A DNA stretch of 64,000 nucleotides from an uncultured Spartobacteria bacterium (GCA_937901895.1 CALGTD010000004.1:1-64000); one strand, 5' to 3'; shown: positions 34,368 through 44,330, counted from the stretch's first letter. Notes: generated from the sequence alone by a model not told the origin. Program-made: numbers and translations.

Positions 34368-36067
34368 TCGTATTTCCAGTCCGGATCGTCCGGATGCTTG
34401 AGGTCCCAGAGCGGTCTGCGGCTGCGCACGACCTGCGGCTTCTCGAAGTTGTATTCAGCAGGCGGGGAGGTGGTTGCCCATTCGAGCGTCCATGCATCCC
34501 ACGGATCGTCGCCCGCCTTTGCACCTTTGAAGTAGGAGTGCAGGAGGTTGTAGACGAAGAAAAGGATGCCCGCCGCCTGGATCACAACACCAATGGACGA
34601 AATCAGGTTCCACTCATCCCAGCCACGGCCGGCGTCGTAGGTGTAGTATCGGCGGGGCATGCCGAGGAAGCCTGCGATGTGCTGCGGAAAAAAGGTGAGG
34701 TGGAAGCCGATCGTGAAAAGCCAGAAGTGCCAGAGTCCGAGTTTCTCATCGAGCATCCGGCCGGTGCATTTCGGATACCAGTAGTAGACGCCCGCGAAAA
34801 TCGTGAAGAGCAGGCCGCCGATGAGCACGTAGTGGAAGTGCGCGACGACGAAATAGGAGTCGGTGAGCTGCCAGTTGAACGGCGCGACGGCGAGCATCAC
34901 GCCCGTGAGGCCGGCGATGAGGAACTGGAAGAGGAACGCGATGCAGAAAAGCATTGGCGGCCGCAGCCGGATCTTGCCGCCATACATCGTGCCGAGCCAG
35001 TTGAAGATCTTGATGCCGGTCGGGATCGCGACAAGGAAGGTCGAGATCGCGAAGAAGGTGTTTCCGAACGACGTCATGCCGACGGCGAACATGTGGTGCG
35101 CCCACACCCCGAGGCTGATGAAGGCGATCATCACCGAGGCGGCGACCATCACCGGATATCCGAAGATTGGTTTGCGCGAGAAAACGGGAATGACTTCGGA
35201 GGCGATGGCGAAGCCCGGCAGAATGAGGATGTATACCTCCGGGTGGCCGAAGATCCAGAAGAAGTGCTGCCACAGCACCGCGTCGCCGCCGGCCTGCGTG
35301 TCGAAGAATTTCGCGTCCAGGAACCGGTCGAGCAGCAGCATGATCTGGCAGGCGCTGAGCGGGGGCAGCGCGATCACCACGAGAAACGCGACAACGATGT
35401 AGAGCCAGACGAGCAGCGGCATGCGTCCGAGGGTCATGCCCTTGCACCGGTAGCAGAAGATGGTGACAAGGATGTTGATCGACGTGGCGATGCTGCCAAT
35501 GCCGCCAAGAAGGATCGAGATCGTCCAGTAATCCGTGCTGTGACCGCGGGAAAACGCGCGGGCCGTGAGCGGCGAATAGGCGAACCATCCCACATCCGGT
35601 GCGGAGCCTGCGTCGTAGAGACCGGGACCGGCGATGTAGCTGAAGAAGAGCAGGATTCCGCTGAACAGGAAGATCCAGAATCCAAAGGCATTCAAGCGCG
35701 GGAACGCCATGTCACGCGCGCCGATCATCAGCGGGATCAGATAGTTTGCGAAGGCGAAGATCATCGGCATGCCGACGAGGAACACCATCGCCGTGCCATG
35801 CATCGTGAAGAGCCGGTTGAAGACGTCGGGCTCCAGAAAGCCATGATTTGGAATCGCGAGCTGATAACGCATCAGCGCCGCCATGATTCCCGCGACAACG
35901 AAGAAGAGCAGGCCCGAGCCGAAATACATCAACCCGAGTTTCTTGTGATCGACCGTGAAGACGAGGTCCTGAATGAGCGCGACAAGCGAGCCGCGCTCGG
36001 AACCTGGCGCTACGGGCTGGAGGTCAATGTCTGCGGCGGGATTCGCGCCGGGAGCGTGAGGATTCAT
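34364..36067 (-). CDS. ctaD: Cytochrome c oxidase subunit I
   Basis: The 567-residue protein has the catalytic core of an A-type oxidase. FWIFGHPEVYILILPG contains the CuB/Tyr crosslink region, WAHHMFAVGM the CuB His pair, and VAHFHYVLIGG the heme a and a3 histidines. About 12 helices are predicted. It reduces oxygen to water and pumps protons. Its stop overlaps the COX III start by 4 bp (34364-34367), and its own start overlaps the COX II stop (36064-36067). Confidence 0.96.
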   Translation of the reverse strand: MNPHAPGANPAADIDLQPVAPGSERGSLVALIQDLVFTVDHKKLGLMYFGSGLLFFVVAGIMAALMRYQLAIPNHGFLEPDVFNRLFTMHGTAMVFLVGMPMIFAFANYLIPLMIGARDMAFPRLNAFGFWIFLFSGILLFFSYIAGPGLYDAGSAPDVGWFAYSPLTARAFSRGHSTDYWTISILLGGIGSIATSINILVTIFCYRCKGMTLGRMPLLVWLYIVVAFLVVIALPPLSACQIMLLLDRFLDAKFFDTQAGGDAVLWQHFFWIFGHPEVYILILPGFAIASEVIPVFSRKPIFGYPVMVAASVMIAFISLGVWAHHMFAVGMTSFGNTFFAISTFLVAIPTGIKIFNWLGTMYGGKIRLRPPMLFCIAFLFQFLIAGLTGVMLAVAPFNWQLTDSYFVVAHFHYVLIGGLLFTIFAGVYYWYPKCTGRMLDEKLGLWHFWLFTIGFHLTFFPQHIAGFLGMPRRYYTYDAGRGWDEWNLISSIGVVIQAAGILFFVYNLLHSYFKGAKAGDDPWDAWTLEWATTSPPAEYNFEKPQVVRSRRPLWDLKHPDDPDWKYE

Positions 36068-37260
36068 TTCAACGTCTCCAGATAGGCCACGATCTCGCGC
36101 ACTTCGGAGTCGAGCATTTTCATGTCGGGCATCAGACAGCCGGGCTTCATGTCGGCTGCCTGCGGGTCACGGACCCACTTGAAGAGATTTTCCGGGGTGT
36201 TGTCCACCGCGCCGGATCCCAGCGTGCGGCGGGTCATGAGCTTCGTGAGATCCGGGCCAAACACGCCGTCGGCGATCGTGCCATCCACCGTGTGGCAGTT
36301 CGCGCACGCGTAATCCATGAAGAGTTTGTGTCCGAGGGCGACGTTCGCCGGCGGAGGCGGAGGAGGGGTCCGCTGGTTCTGCGCCCAAGCCTCATAGACG
36401 TCCTGTTCCTCGACGATGACGCGGATCTTCATCTTCGCGTGCTGCGTTCCGCAGTATTCCGCGCAGTTGCCGAGATAGGTGCCGGTCGCCCACGGCTCGA
36501 TCCAGAGTTCATTCTTGCGGTTCGGCACGAGGTCCGTCTTTCCGGCGAGCTGGGGAACCCAGAAACTGTGGATGACGTCGGAGGACTCGAGAATCATGTG
36601 CGTCATCTTCGGCTCCTCCCTGGTGCCGACGGGGACGTGGATTTCGTTCGCCGCGATGAAGTCGGTGACCCACTCGCCGTTTTCGTTCTGCTTCAGATAG
36701 TGGACCTCCCACCACCACTGGTGGCCGATCACGCGAATGCGCAGTGCGTCGTCGGGAATCTTCGCGTTCTGAATCTCGCCGATCGTCCGTGCGGTGATGA
36801 GGATGAGGACGACGGTGATGATGATCGGGATGACCGTCCACGCCAGCTCGATGTGGCTGCTGCCGTAGACCTGCGGCGGTTCAACGTGGCGGTCCTCCTC
36901 GTTGCGCTGACGGAATTTCCAGACGATGAAGACGAGGAGTGTGGTTACAACGCAGAAGATCGCCGCGCAGATGAGAAGCACCGGGATCGATGTCTCGTGA
37001 ATCTTGAGCGCCGGCGTCGACAGCGGCTCGAACATGTTCTGGATCGGCCGGAGCGGAGGATCGGTTTCGGGAATCGTCGTCTGCGCGAATGCGCCCGATG
37101 CCAGAAGAGAAATGGCCACGATGATGCGGGCCGCGAATTTCCATCCGCCGGCAGCTCCTGCCCTCTTTACTACACTGTCATGGGTCGGCGCAGCCGCTGC
37201 GTTCACTGTGCAGGGTAGATAGCAGATGCGCGCGAAAAAGACCAAACCCTTTATTCGCAC
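36064..37260 (-). CDS. ctaC: Cytochrome c oxidase subunit II with fused cytochrome c
   Basis: The 398-residue protein has two membrane helices (SIPVLLICAAIFCVVTTLLV, IELAWTVIPIIITVVLILIT), the CuA site CAEYCGTQHAKM plus the upstream His in SDVIHSFWVPQ, and a C-terminal cytochrome c domain with CANCH at residues 319-323. This is the caa3-type subunit II. The start is uncertain: the open frame begins with GTG at 37260, another GTG is at 37206, and no ATG or clear ribosome site is nearby. It is the first gene of the seven-gene operon, 44 bp below the histidine kinase stop. Confidence 0.93.
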   Translation of the reverse strand: MRIKGLVFFARICYLPCTVNAAAAPTHDSVVKRAGAAGGWKFAARIIVAISLLASGAFAQTTIPETDPPLRPIQNMFEPLSTPALKIHETSIPVLLICAAIFCVVTTLLVFIVWKFRQRNEEDRHVEPPQVYGSSHIELAWTVIPIIITVVLILITARTIGEIQNAKIPDDALRIRVIGHQWWWEVHYLKQNENGEWVTDFIAANEIHVPVGTREEPKMTHMILESSDVIHSFWVPQLAGKTDLVPNRKNELWIEPWATGTYLGNCAEYCGTQHAKMKIRVIVEEQDVYEAWAQNQRTPPPPPPANVALGHKLFMDYACANCHTVDGTIADGVFGPDLTKLMTRRTLGSGAVDNTPENLFKWVRDPQAADMKPGCLMPDMKMLDSEVREIVAYLETLK

Positions 37261-37303
37261 AAAACTTTGACGACGCTCAAAAACGTGCGGGGGTCACCTC
37301 TTG

Positions 37304-38461
37304 TCACGCATTGCCGCCGGCCTCGAGCAGACGCACGCGTTGATCGATGCGCGGCAGTCGAATCGTGAGGGTGATTCCCTTGCCTTCGGTGCTTTCGATC
37401 GCGACCTCTCCGCCGTGCGCGCGCACGATGCGCCGCACGATGAGCAGGCCGAGGCCGCTGCCGCCGGATTTCGTCGAGAAATACGGCTGGAAGATGCGGC
37501 CCATGTTCTCCGCGGAAATGCCACCGCCGGTGTCGGTGAAGGTGACGAAGATCGACGTTTCGTCCGCCGCGGTCACGACGCGCAGGATGCCGCCCGTCTT
37601 CATCGCCTGGAGCGCATTGCGGATCACGTTGTAGAACGCCTGCTTGAGCTGGTCGCGATCGATTGGCACGGCGGGCAGTCGCTCGTCGAGATGCGTGTCC
37701 ACGAGGATGTCGCGGTCCTTCAACTCCGGCTCGAGAAACGCGAGCGATTCGAGGACGACGGCGTTGACGTTGTCGAGTCGTGTCTCGAGCGGCTGCGGCC
37801 GGATCGCACGGAGAAACTGCGTGATGATGTGGTCGAGGCGCGCGACCTCGCCACGGGCGATCGCGAGGCTTTCCTCGAATTCCCGCCGCGACTTCACCGG
37901 CAGCTTGCGGGCCCGCCGTTCCATGAGCTGGAGATGAATGTTCAGCGAGTTGAGCGGGTTGCCGATCTCGTGCGCGACGCCGGCAGCGAGCAGCGTGAGT
38001 GCCGAGAAACGCTCGCTCTCGATCGTTTCCTCGGTGGAGCGTCGAAGCTCCGTGGCATCACGAAGAATGACCGCGTGTCCCTCGGTTTCCTCTCCGTCGT
38101 CGCTGAGGATGGGGACGACGTAGAAATTCAGGATGCGGTTCTCGGGATAAAACACCTCGAGGTCGCGATTCACCGTCTGCGTGGCATCGGCGAGGCTCTC
38201 GATGTCGAGTCCACGCACGACCTCCTTGAGCGGGCGGCCCATGCTTGTGTCGGCCTGGATGCCGAAGAATCCGCACGCCGCCTTGTTCATCCAGATTACA
38301 CGCCCTTTCGGATCGGTGACGATGACGCCCTCGAGGATCGCGTTGAAGATCGTCTCGAGGAATCCCTTCTCGCGGGCGAGTTCGACGAGGTAACCCTGCA
38401 CGTCGGCGGGCTGCACGACGCCGACACGGTTGATGAGTTTGTCGAGAAAGCCGCGTTTCAT
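37304..38461 (-). CDS. PAS-containing sensor histidine kinase (soluble)
   Basis: The 385-residue protein has a PAS domain at about 36-140 (TIFNAILEGVIVTDPKGRVI, AACGFFGIQADTSMG), an H-box with the phospho-acceptor in AAGVAHEIGNPLNSL (His164), the N-box VIRNALQAMK and the G boxes DTGGGISAEN and SGGSGLGLLIVRRIV. No membrane helix is visible, so it senses an inside signal, for example redox state. No response regulator lies next to it. It sits just upstream of the cox operon on the same strand (44 bp), and may share its transcript or control it. Confidence 0.92.
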   Translation of the reverse strand: MKRGFLDKLINRVGVVQPADVQGYLVELAREKGFLETIFNAILEGVIVTDPKGRVIWMNKAACGFFGIQADTSMGRPLKEVVRGLDIESLADATQTVNRDLEVFYPENRILNFYVVPILSDDGEETEGHAVILRDATELRRSTEETIESERFSALTLLAAGVAHEIGNPLNSLNIHLQLMERRARKLPVKSRREFEESLAIARGEVARLDHIITQFLRAIRPQPLETRLDNVNAVVLESLAFLEPELKDRDILVDTHLDERLPAVPIDRDQLKQAFYNVIRNALQAMKTGGILRVVTAADETSIFVTFTDTGGGISAENMGRIFQPYFSTKSGGSGLGLLIVRRIVRAHGGEVAIESTEGKGITLTIRLPRIDQRVRLLEAGGNA

Positions 38462-38521
38462 GAGGCAGTGGCGGGTGTCCGGTGGGGGATGGTCAGATGA
38501 AAGCCCATCGTCCGCCGCTTG

Positions 38522-39913
38522 TCACTGATCAGTGCTCCGCCACTGCACGGCCTGCTCGTCGGCCGCAAATCGAATGAAGCCGCGCGCACCCGGTTTTCCG
38601 TTGCCGGAGATGCCGAGTCCGCCGAAGGGAAGCGTCGATGGCGAGAAGGTCGTGGGGAGATTCCAGTAGAGGTTCCCGACCCTCAGCGTGTCTCCGATCC
38701 GGTCGAAGCGCGCGCGATCGGCCGTGAAGATCGAAGCCGTGAGTCCGAATGGTGAGGCGTTGTGCATCGCGATGGCTCCGGCATCGTCGCGGAACGGAAC
38801 GACGGTCAGCAGCGGGCAGAAACTCTCCTCGCGGAAGAGGGGGGATTCCGTCAATCGCTCGAAGTCCCGGCAAATCAGAATCGCGGGAGCGGCCCAATGG
38901 CCGCGTCTGCCGTGCACGGTCCCGGGCGTTTCCGACGGTGTGAGAAATTCACCGAGGTTCAGCGCGGAAAGCGCACGGTAGCGATCGACGGCGGCGGCGC
39001 TGATCACGGGCCCCATCTTCGTTGCCTCGTCGAGTGGATTGCCGGGCGCGAATGCCGCCGTCTCGGCTTTCAAAAGTGCCGCGAGCTCGTCGAGCCGGGA
39101 CTCGTGAACGTAGCAAAGGCTGGTCGCATTGCAGCGCTGGCCGGCGGTCAGGAATGCAGCCTGTGCGATGTCGCGCGCGGCGGATCCGACATTCGCGTCG
39201 TCGCACACGATGCCCGCGCATTTGCCGCCGAGTTCGAGAGCGAGCGATTTCGAGTAGTCGGCGGCAAGTTCCTTTGCGAGGGCGGTGCCGACCGGAATGG
39301 ACCCGGTGAAGCAAACGTTGCGCACCGCGGGATGCACGCAGAGCGCGCGACCGGTTTCCCCGAATCCCTGCACGATTTGAAAGACTCCGGGAGGCAGATA
39401 CGCCGCCATGAGTTCCCCGTAGGCCGCTCCCGTGACTGCGGCGAGCGGCGAGGGCTTGTAAAGCACCGGGTTGCCCGCAAGCAGATAGGCGACGGTCGCG
39501 CCGTGACCGAGGTGAATGGGGAAGTTGAATGGCGCGATGACGGCGGCGGGGCCGCGCGGTTTGTGACGAACGAGCGCGGGATGCGGGCCGTCCGTCACCG
39601 GGTGGTCCGCGATGAAGGCCTTCGCGTCGGCGATCGTGAGATCGAATTTCGCAACGACGGCGCCGAGTTCGCCCCGTGCCTCGGTGAGCGGCTTTCCCGT
39701 TTCCCGGGCGATCAGCAGGGCGAGATTTTCGGATTCCGCGCGAATCGCCGTCTGGCATTCGCGAAGCGCCGCGATGCGGACGTCGAGAGGAGTGCGCGAC
39801 CATTCCATTGCGGCGCGGGAGGCGCTGGAAACCGCGGCCTCGACGTCGGATTCGAAAACTTCCGGCAAGGTATCGTCGAGGTCACCGGGGCTGGGATTCC
39901 GCCAAGTCTTCAC
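38522..39913 (-). CDS. Aldehyde dehydrogenase, AstD-like
   Basis: The 463-residue protein is a full NAD(P)-dependent aldehyde dehydrogenase with catalytic Cys in TAGQRCNATSL, the Glu in SLALELGGKCA, and the FNFPIHLGHG and YKPSPLAAVTG segments typical of succinylglutamate semialdehyde dehydrogenases (AstD). Length and motifs fit AstD, but no other arginine-catabolism gene is near, so the substrate is not certain. It is divergent from the GH64-like gene (103 bp apart) and lies just upstream of the histidine kinase. Confidence 0.82.
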   Translation of the reverse strand: MKTWRNPSPGDLDDTLPEVFESDVEAAVSSASRAAMEWSRTPLDVRIAALRECQTAIRAESENLALLIARETGKPLTEARGELGAVVAKFDLTIADAKAFIADHPVTDGPHPALVRHKPRGPAAVIAPFNFPIHLGHGATVAYLLAGNPVLYKPSPLAAVTGAAYGELMAAYLPPGVFQIVQGFGETGRALCVHPAVRNVCFTGSIPVGTALAKELAADYSKSLALELGGKCAGIVCDDANVGSAARDIAQAAFLTAGQRCNATSLCYVHESRLDELAALLKAETAAFAPGNPLDEATKMGPVISAAAVDRYRALSALNLGEFLTPSETPGTVHGRRGHWAAPAILICRDFERLTESPLFREESFCPLLTVVPFRDDAGAIAMHNASPFGLTASIFTADRARFDRIGDTLRVGNLYWNLPTTFSPSTLPFGGLGISGNGKPGARGFIRFAADEQAVQWRSTDQ

Positions 39914-40016
39914 GCACGCAGCATGCGCGCTTTCGCAGGAAAAGGGGAGCGGGCAATCGTTTGTGAACGGATAATTTTCTCGTCAGGAAACGACGGATGA
40001 AGATACGCCGAAGGGC

Positions 40017-42086
40017 ATGCACCTTCGACCTCTGGCAGCGGCCGTCGCTGCGCTCGGGATTTTGGCATTCGGTTCCGCTCGGGCCTTCGCCGAGGACTAC
40101 ACGATTACGATCACCAACAGCACGGGCCTCGATTCCGGTCAGTATTCGATCTATGTGATGGGATTCAGCATTGGCAGCTCGTTGGTGCTTGGTCCCGACG
40201 GGACGCTTGAGAATGCAGGATCGACGGTAAACAGCTATCCCGTCGGATCCGGGAGCGGGCAAATCAGCACCATCAGACTGGACTCGCTCACGGAGTTCGA
40301 CGGGGGCAGGTTTTATTTCTTCGTCGTCAAGGCGGGCGACCCCGCGCCTTCGGTTCTCTACGGACAGCAGCCGCCCAATCCCGGGGGCGATCCGACCTAC
40401 CCACCGTATTCGATTGTTGAGATCACCATTCCTCCGCCTGCGGGAGGCGTTGCACAGAATGCGACCCTCGATGTGCAGACGGTGGATGGATTTGTTTTTC
40501 CGATCACCGTCGGGCTGAACAGCCTGTCAACGCCCGGAAACATCTACGGGCAGCCGCTCAACGCACCGGACGTAACGCGTGCGGCGATCTTCGACGCGTA
40601 TACGGATTTCATGCAAGCTCTCGGCGCCGATGGTGAGCCCTATCTCGACCTGGTTTTCGACTCCGCCAGCTTTGCGGGTCAGCCGTTGGGGATCCTGAAT
40701 CCCGGCGCGTATCTCACGGCGGAGGATTCTGATGGAAATCTCCTGAATCCCGGCAGTCCGCTTCACACGGTCTTCGACGACGCGCTGAACACTCTTTTTT
40801 CGGCCACCAACCTGGAGGTCCAGGGCGTTCCTTCGAATCCTGCCGGCATCCCGGGGCAGGCCTACAAGGCCGAACCGGTCACAGAGACCTATCCGGGAAC
40901 CAGCGTGATGCTGCCGGGCCTCAGGTTCACGGGCCAGACGGACGGCACCGAGTTCATCATCTTCAATCCAGTGGGGACCTCGATCATTGCCGACGGTCAG
41001 GGCAATCGGATTCAGGGCAGCATCGAGAACGCCAACGGCACGACCACGCTGACGCTGGCGTCCGAGGTTCCCGGCCTGCAGGTGGGGATGTTTGTTTCCG
41101 GAGCCGGACTGACCCCGGTCAACGGCATGTCCGTCACCACGATTTCCGCGATCAACGGGAACGTGCTCACGCTCGCTCCGCCGCTTGCCGGAGGAAATCC
41201 CGCGCCCAACTCCCAGTATCTCTTCTCGAAACAACCGTATATCGCGAACTTTCTTTCCTCCGGCCAGATGGTTTTCGGGAACAGCGGCTTCTTTGGTGAC
41301 AGCGCGATCCAGCTCCAGGTCAACACACCTCCCCAGTCCGTGCTCGCCAGCCTGGAGAATTTTCTGGTCGCCGCGCTGAATCGCGGAGTCGCGACTCCCG
41401 GCATCGGGCCCAACGCCTCCGAGTATTGGGGCACCCAGACAAACTGGTATCCGGCGAACCAGGTGCAGAATCTCTTCTCGCTTTTCATGCATGCCGGCAC
41501 GGTGAATGGCACGCCGGTCTTCCTGCAGCCTGCCAGCCCCGTTGCAAACGCGCGCGGTGGGATCATGAGCGCGGCCTATGGGTTCGCCTACGACGAGAAT
41601 GCGGGTCCGGTTCCGCCGGCTCCGGCGGATCAACCGGAGGTGCCTTCGAAGTTCGACAGCACCGTCACTCCAGGATCAACCGTGCAGATCACCCTCGGCG
41701 CCTGGGGGGCCGCTCCGACACCAACTCCGACTCCGGAGCCAACACCGACCCCCGGGCCAACGCCCACTCCGACGCCGCAACCCACTGCGACTCCCGCGCC
41801 GACGCCAAATTACCAACCCACGATCAACAAGGCGCAACACGATCTCAGGAAGCTCCGCAAGGACATCAAGAAGACGAAGCGCACCGGGACCGGACAGGAG
41901 CGCAGGGAGACGATCCAGCAGCTGAAATTCTGCGAGAAGGTCGCGCGCGCTGTAATCGCAGATCCGGCAAACAACGCGATGGTGAAGCTCCTGAACCAGT
42001 CGATGAAGGCGACGAAGATCAAGAACGCCGAGAAGCGGCGGAAGAAGTTCAAGAAGCTCGAGAAGAGATACAAAAAGATCCGCTGA
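40017..42086 (+). CDS. Secreted GH64-like beta-1,3-glucanase with basic C-terminal tail
   Basis: The 689-residue protein has a signal peptide (MHLRPLAAAVAALGILAFGS). The main part (about 30-565) has beta-rich blocks such as YTITITNSTGLDSGQYSIYV and the SAAYGFAYDENAG segment, similar to GH64/thaumatin-like beta-1,3-glucanases. An insert of about 100 residues near 340-400 (TTTLTLASEVPGLQVGMFVS) may be a separate carbohydrate-binding-like unit. A proline-threonine linker (about 567-602, repeats of PTPTP) leads to a tail of about 85 residues very rich in lysine and arginine (KLRKDIKKTKRTGTG, KRRKKFKKLEKRYKKIR). The catalytic acids cannot be fixed. Confidence 0.6.
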   Translation: MHLRPLAAAVAALGILAFGSARAFAEDYTITITNSTGLDSGQYSIYVMGFSIGSSLVLGPDGTLENAGSTVNSYPVGSGSGQISTIRLDSLTEFDGGRFYFFVVKAGDPAPSVLYGQQPPNPGGDPTYPPYSIVEITIPPPAGGVAQNATLDVQTVDGFVFPITVGLNSLSTPGNIYGQPLNAPDVTRAAIFDAYTDFMQALGADGEPYLDLVFDSASFAGQPLGILNPGAYLTAEDSDGNLLNPGSPLHTVFDDALNTLFSATNLEVQGVPSNPAGIPGQAYKAEPVTETYPGTSVMLPGLRFTGQTDGTEFIIFNPVGTSIIADGQGNRIQGSIENANGTTTLTLASEVPGLQVGMFVSGAGLTPVNGMSVTTISAINGNVLTLAPPLAGGNPAPNSQYLFSKQPYIANFLSSGQMVFGNSGFFGDSAIQLQVNTPPQSVLASLENFLVAALNRGVATPGIGPNASEYWGTQTNWYPANQVQNLFSLFMHAGTVNGTPVFLQPASPVANARGGIMSAAYGFAYDENAGPVPPAPADQPEVPSKFDSTVTPGSTVQITLGAWGAAPTPTPTPEPTPTPGPTPTPTPQPTATPAPTPNYQPTINKAQHDLRKLRKDIKKTKRTGTGQERRETIQQLKFCEKVARAVIADPANNAMVKLLNQSMKATKIKNAEKRRKKFKKLEKRYKKIR

Positions 42087-42123
42087 CGCAGGGCGCGGCC
42101 CCGGTCGCCGGGAGCCACGCCCT

Positions 42124-42144
42124 GCCACGGGAAGATCCCGTGGC
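42124..42144. repeat. Perfect hairpin between convergent genes
   Basis: GCCACGGGA at 42124-42132 and TCCCGTGGC at 42136-42144 form a 9-bp stem with a 3-base loop. It lies between the 3' ends of the GH64-like gene and the VWA gene and touches the VWA stop codon. It lacks a T-run, so it is a REP-like element or a weak bidirectional terminator. Confidence 0.75.
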
Positions 42145-44330
42145 TACCGTTCGTTCGCGATTGCCTTTGCCTTTTCGACGAGAGTGAGGAATTCCGCGCG
42201 GTAGCTGCCGGGGTCGTCGCCGAGGCTGCCGCGGGCGATCCGCTGAATCTCCGCCCAATCCATCTTCGAGTCGTTCTCATCGCCGCGGAGATTCATGCCG
42301 TAGGCGGCGACCGCGGCTGCGAAGCGGAGATCGGCCGACGCCTGCTCGAAGTCCGTGACCTCGTTTCCGACCACACGCTCCAGGAGCTTGCTGGTGTCCC
42401 CATCCGGCGCCTTGTAGCGCAGCTTGACGGTGAACAGGTCGTTCGACGCAGGGTGCCTGCTGCTGACGGGGTCGGGGGCCGGAGCCTGGTATTTCAGCGG
42501 ATCCACGCTGCGGTTGGTGGGCAGTTTCTGACCCGCGGGGATGATCTCGTAGAGTGCCGTCACCGTATGGCCCGCGCCGATTTCCCCCGCGTCCTTCGTG
42601 TCGTCGTTGAAATCCTCCTTTGCGAGCAGGCGGTTCTCGTAGCCGATCAGGCGGTAGCCGGCGACGGTCGCGGGATTGAACTCGACCTGGATCTTCACGT
42701 CTTTCGCGATCGTGAAGAGCGTGCCGCCCATCTGCTCGACGAGCACCTTGCGCGCCTCCGACGGCGAGTCGATGTAGGCGTAGTTGCCGTTCCCCTTGTC
42801 GGCGAGCTTCTCCATCGTCGAGTCCTTCACATTGCCCGTGCCGAAGCCGAGGACGGACAGGAACACCCCGGACTTCCGCTCGCGCTCGATGAGGTCGACG
42901 AGCTCGCTCTGGCTGGTGACGCCGACGTTGAAGTCGCCGTCCGTGCAAAGTATCACCCGGTTGTTGCCTTCCTTGAGGAAATGTTTGCGCGCCGTCTCGT
43001 AGGCGAGCTGGATGCCGCCCGCGCCGTTTGTCGAACCGCCGGACTCCAGCCGGTCCAGCGCGGCGAGGATCGCAGCCTTGTCGTTGCCATCGGTGGGAGA
43101 CAGGACGAGTCCGGACGACCCTGCGTAGGTGACGATCGAGACGGTGTCGCGAGGCGTGAGCTGGTCGACGAGGCCGCGCAGGGCACGCTTCAACAGCGGC
43201 AGCTTGTTTGCCGGCTGCATCGATCCGGAGACGTCGACGAGAAACACGAGGTTCGACGGCGGGAGGTTCTCCTTGTCGAGATCGCGCCCCTTGAGGGCGA
43301 TGCGGGCGAGGAGGCGCCCGGGATTCCACGGAGCGCGGGAGGCGTCCGTGGTGATCGAGAACGGCGCGTCGCCCTCCGGCTGCGGAAGCGAGTAGGGGAA
43401 GTAATTGATCAGTTCCTCGATGCGCACTGCGCCGGCGGGGGGGCGCCGGCCTTCGTTCAGGAACCGGCGCACATTCGCGTAGCTGGCCGTGTCGACGTCG
43501 ATCGAGAACGTCGAGAGCGGATTGCCTTCGACATCGAGAAACGTATTTCCAGCAACGGAATCGTAGGCCTCGGTGTGAAACCCATCCAAGGGCTGCCGAC
43601 GAAGAACTTCGATACCGTCCAGCGCAGCCCTCATCCCGCCGACGGGACTGTCGACGGGAAGCATCCTGGCCCTGGTTTCGTTCATCGCGACCGTTTGTCG
43701 GGGCTCCGGAGCTGTCGCTGGAATGGCTTTCGCGACTTCGGCTGATCCGAAGCCGAACGCGGCATCGCCTCCTTCCATCGGACTAGCTGCCTCCAGCTGG
43801 GCGTGCGCCAGCGCGGGTTCGGCAGCAGATTCTACCAGGGCGGGCTCGCTCCTCCGGGTGTTCGCGCCCATCGCGAGGCCGACCCCGCTGCCGACGTCGG
43901 GCGTTGAGTCCTCCGTGGTCACCTGACTGGCTGAGGATTTCCGGGTGGTGGGCGATGGGGCCATCTCCTGAGGCATCGGTGCCTGTGCCAGTAGCGCTGG
44001 AGAATGCTCCCGTCCGGTTTGCAGCGTGACGAGCGTCAGCACTGCGACGATGCCGGCGGCAAGTGCGGGAATCCAGGCTCGCTGAAGCAACGGCTTGCGC
44101 GTGCGCAGAGCCTCGCGATTCGCGAATGTTTCGACGAGCTTGCGCCGGGCGTCGTCGTCGAGCGTTGCGGAGGGATCGGCGAGGGACCGGGACAGGGCCT
44201 CGGAAAGCGCGACGGTTTCCGCGAGTTCGCGCTGGAGTTCCGTCGAGGTGGCGAGCTCACGCTCGAAGGCTTCGCGTTCGGCGGGATCGAGTTCACCCAC
44301 GGCGTAGGCGGTGATGCGGGGATCGTTCAT
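42144..44330 (-). CDS. Anti-sigma-like N-terminus fused to a YfbK-type VWA protein
   Basis: The ATG at 44330 gives 728 residues. Residues 1-55 (TAYAVGELDPAEREAFEREL, TVALSEALSRSL) resemble the cytoplasmic sigma-binding helices of anti-sigma factors, without the zinc ligands. One membrane helix follows at about 85-105 (WIPALAAGIVAVLTLVTLQT). After a low-complexity linker, residues about 265-710 match the YfbK family: FSIDVDTASYANVRRFL, RIEELINYFPY, MIDAS motif VFLVDVSGSMQ (about 361-371), then the C-terminal part with TVTALYEIIPAG and TVKLRYKAPDGD. It is coupled to the ECF sigma factor by an ATGA overlap. It probably holds the sigma factor at the membrane and senses an outer signal through the VWA domain. 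Confidence 0.85.
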   Translation of the reverse strand: MNDPRITAYAVGELDPAEREAFERELATSTELQRELAETVALSEALSRSLADPSATLDDDARRKLVETFANREALRTRKPLLQRAWIPALAAGIVAVLTLVTLQTGREHSPALLAQAPMPQEMAPSPTTRKSSASQVTTEDSTPDVGSGVGLAMGANTRRSEPALVESAAEPALAHAQLEAASPMEGGDAAFGFGSAEVAKAIPATAPEPRQTVAMNETRARMLPVDSPVGGMRAALDGIEVLRRQPLDGFHTEAYDSVAGNTFLDVEGNPLSTFSIDVDTASYANVRRFLNEGRRPPAGAVRIEELINYFPYSLPQPEGDAPFSITTDASRAPWNPGRLLARIALKGRDLDKENLPPSNLVFLVDVSGSMQPANKLPLLKRALRGLVDQLTPRDTVSIVTYAGSSGLVLSPTDGNDKAAILAALDRLESGGSTNGAGGIQLAYETARKHFLKEGNNRVILCTDGDFNVGVTSQSELVDLIERERKSGVFLSVLGFGTGNVKDSTMEKLADKGNGNYAYIDSPSEARKVLVEQMGGTLFTIAKDVKIQVEFNPATVAGYRLIGYENRLLAKEDFNDDTKDAGEIGAGHTVTALYEIIPAGQKLPTNRSVDPLKYQAPAPDPVSSRHPASNDLFTVKLRYKAPDGDTSKLLERVVGNEVTDFEQASADLRFAAAVAAYGMNLRGDENDSKMDWAEIQRIARGSLGDDPGSYRAEFLTLVEKAKAIANER

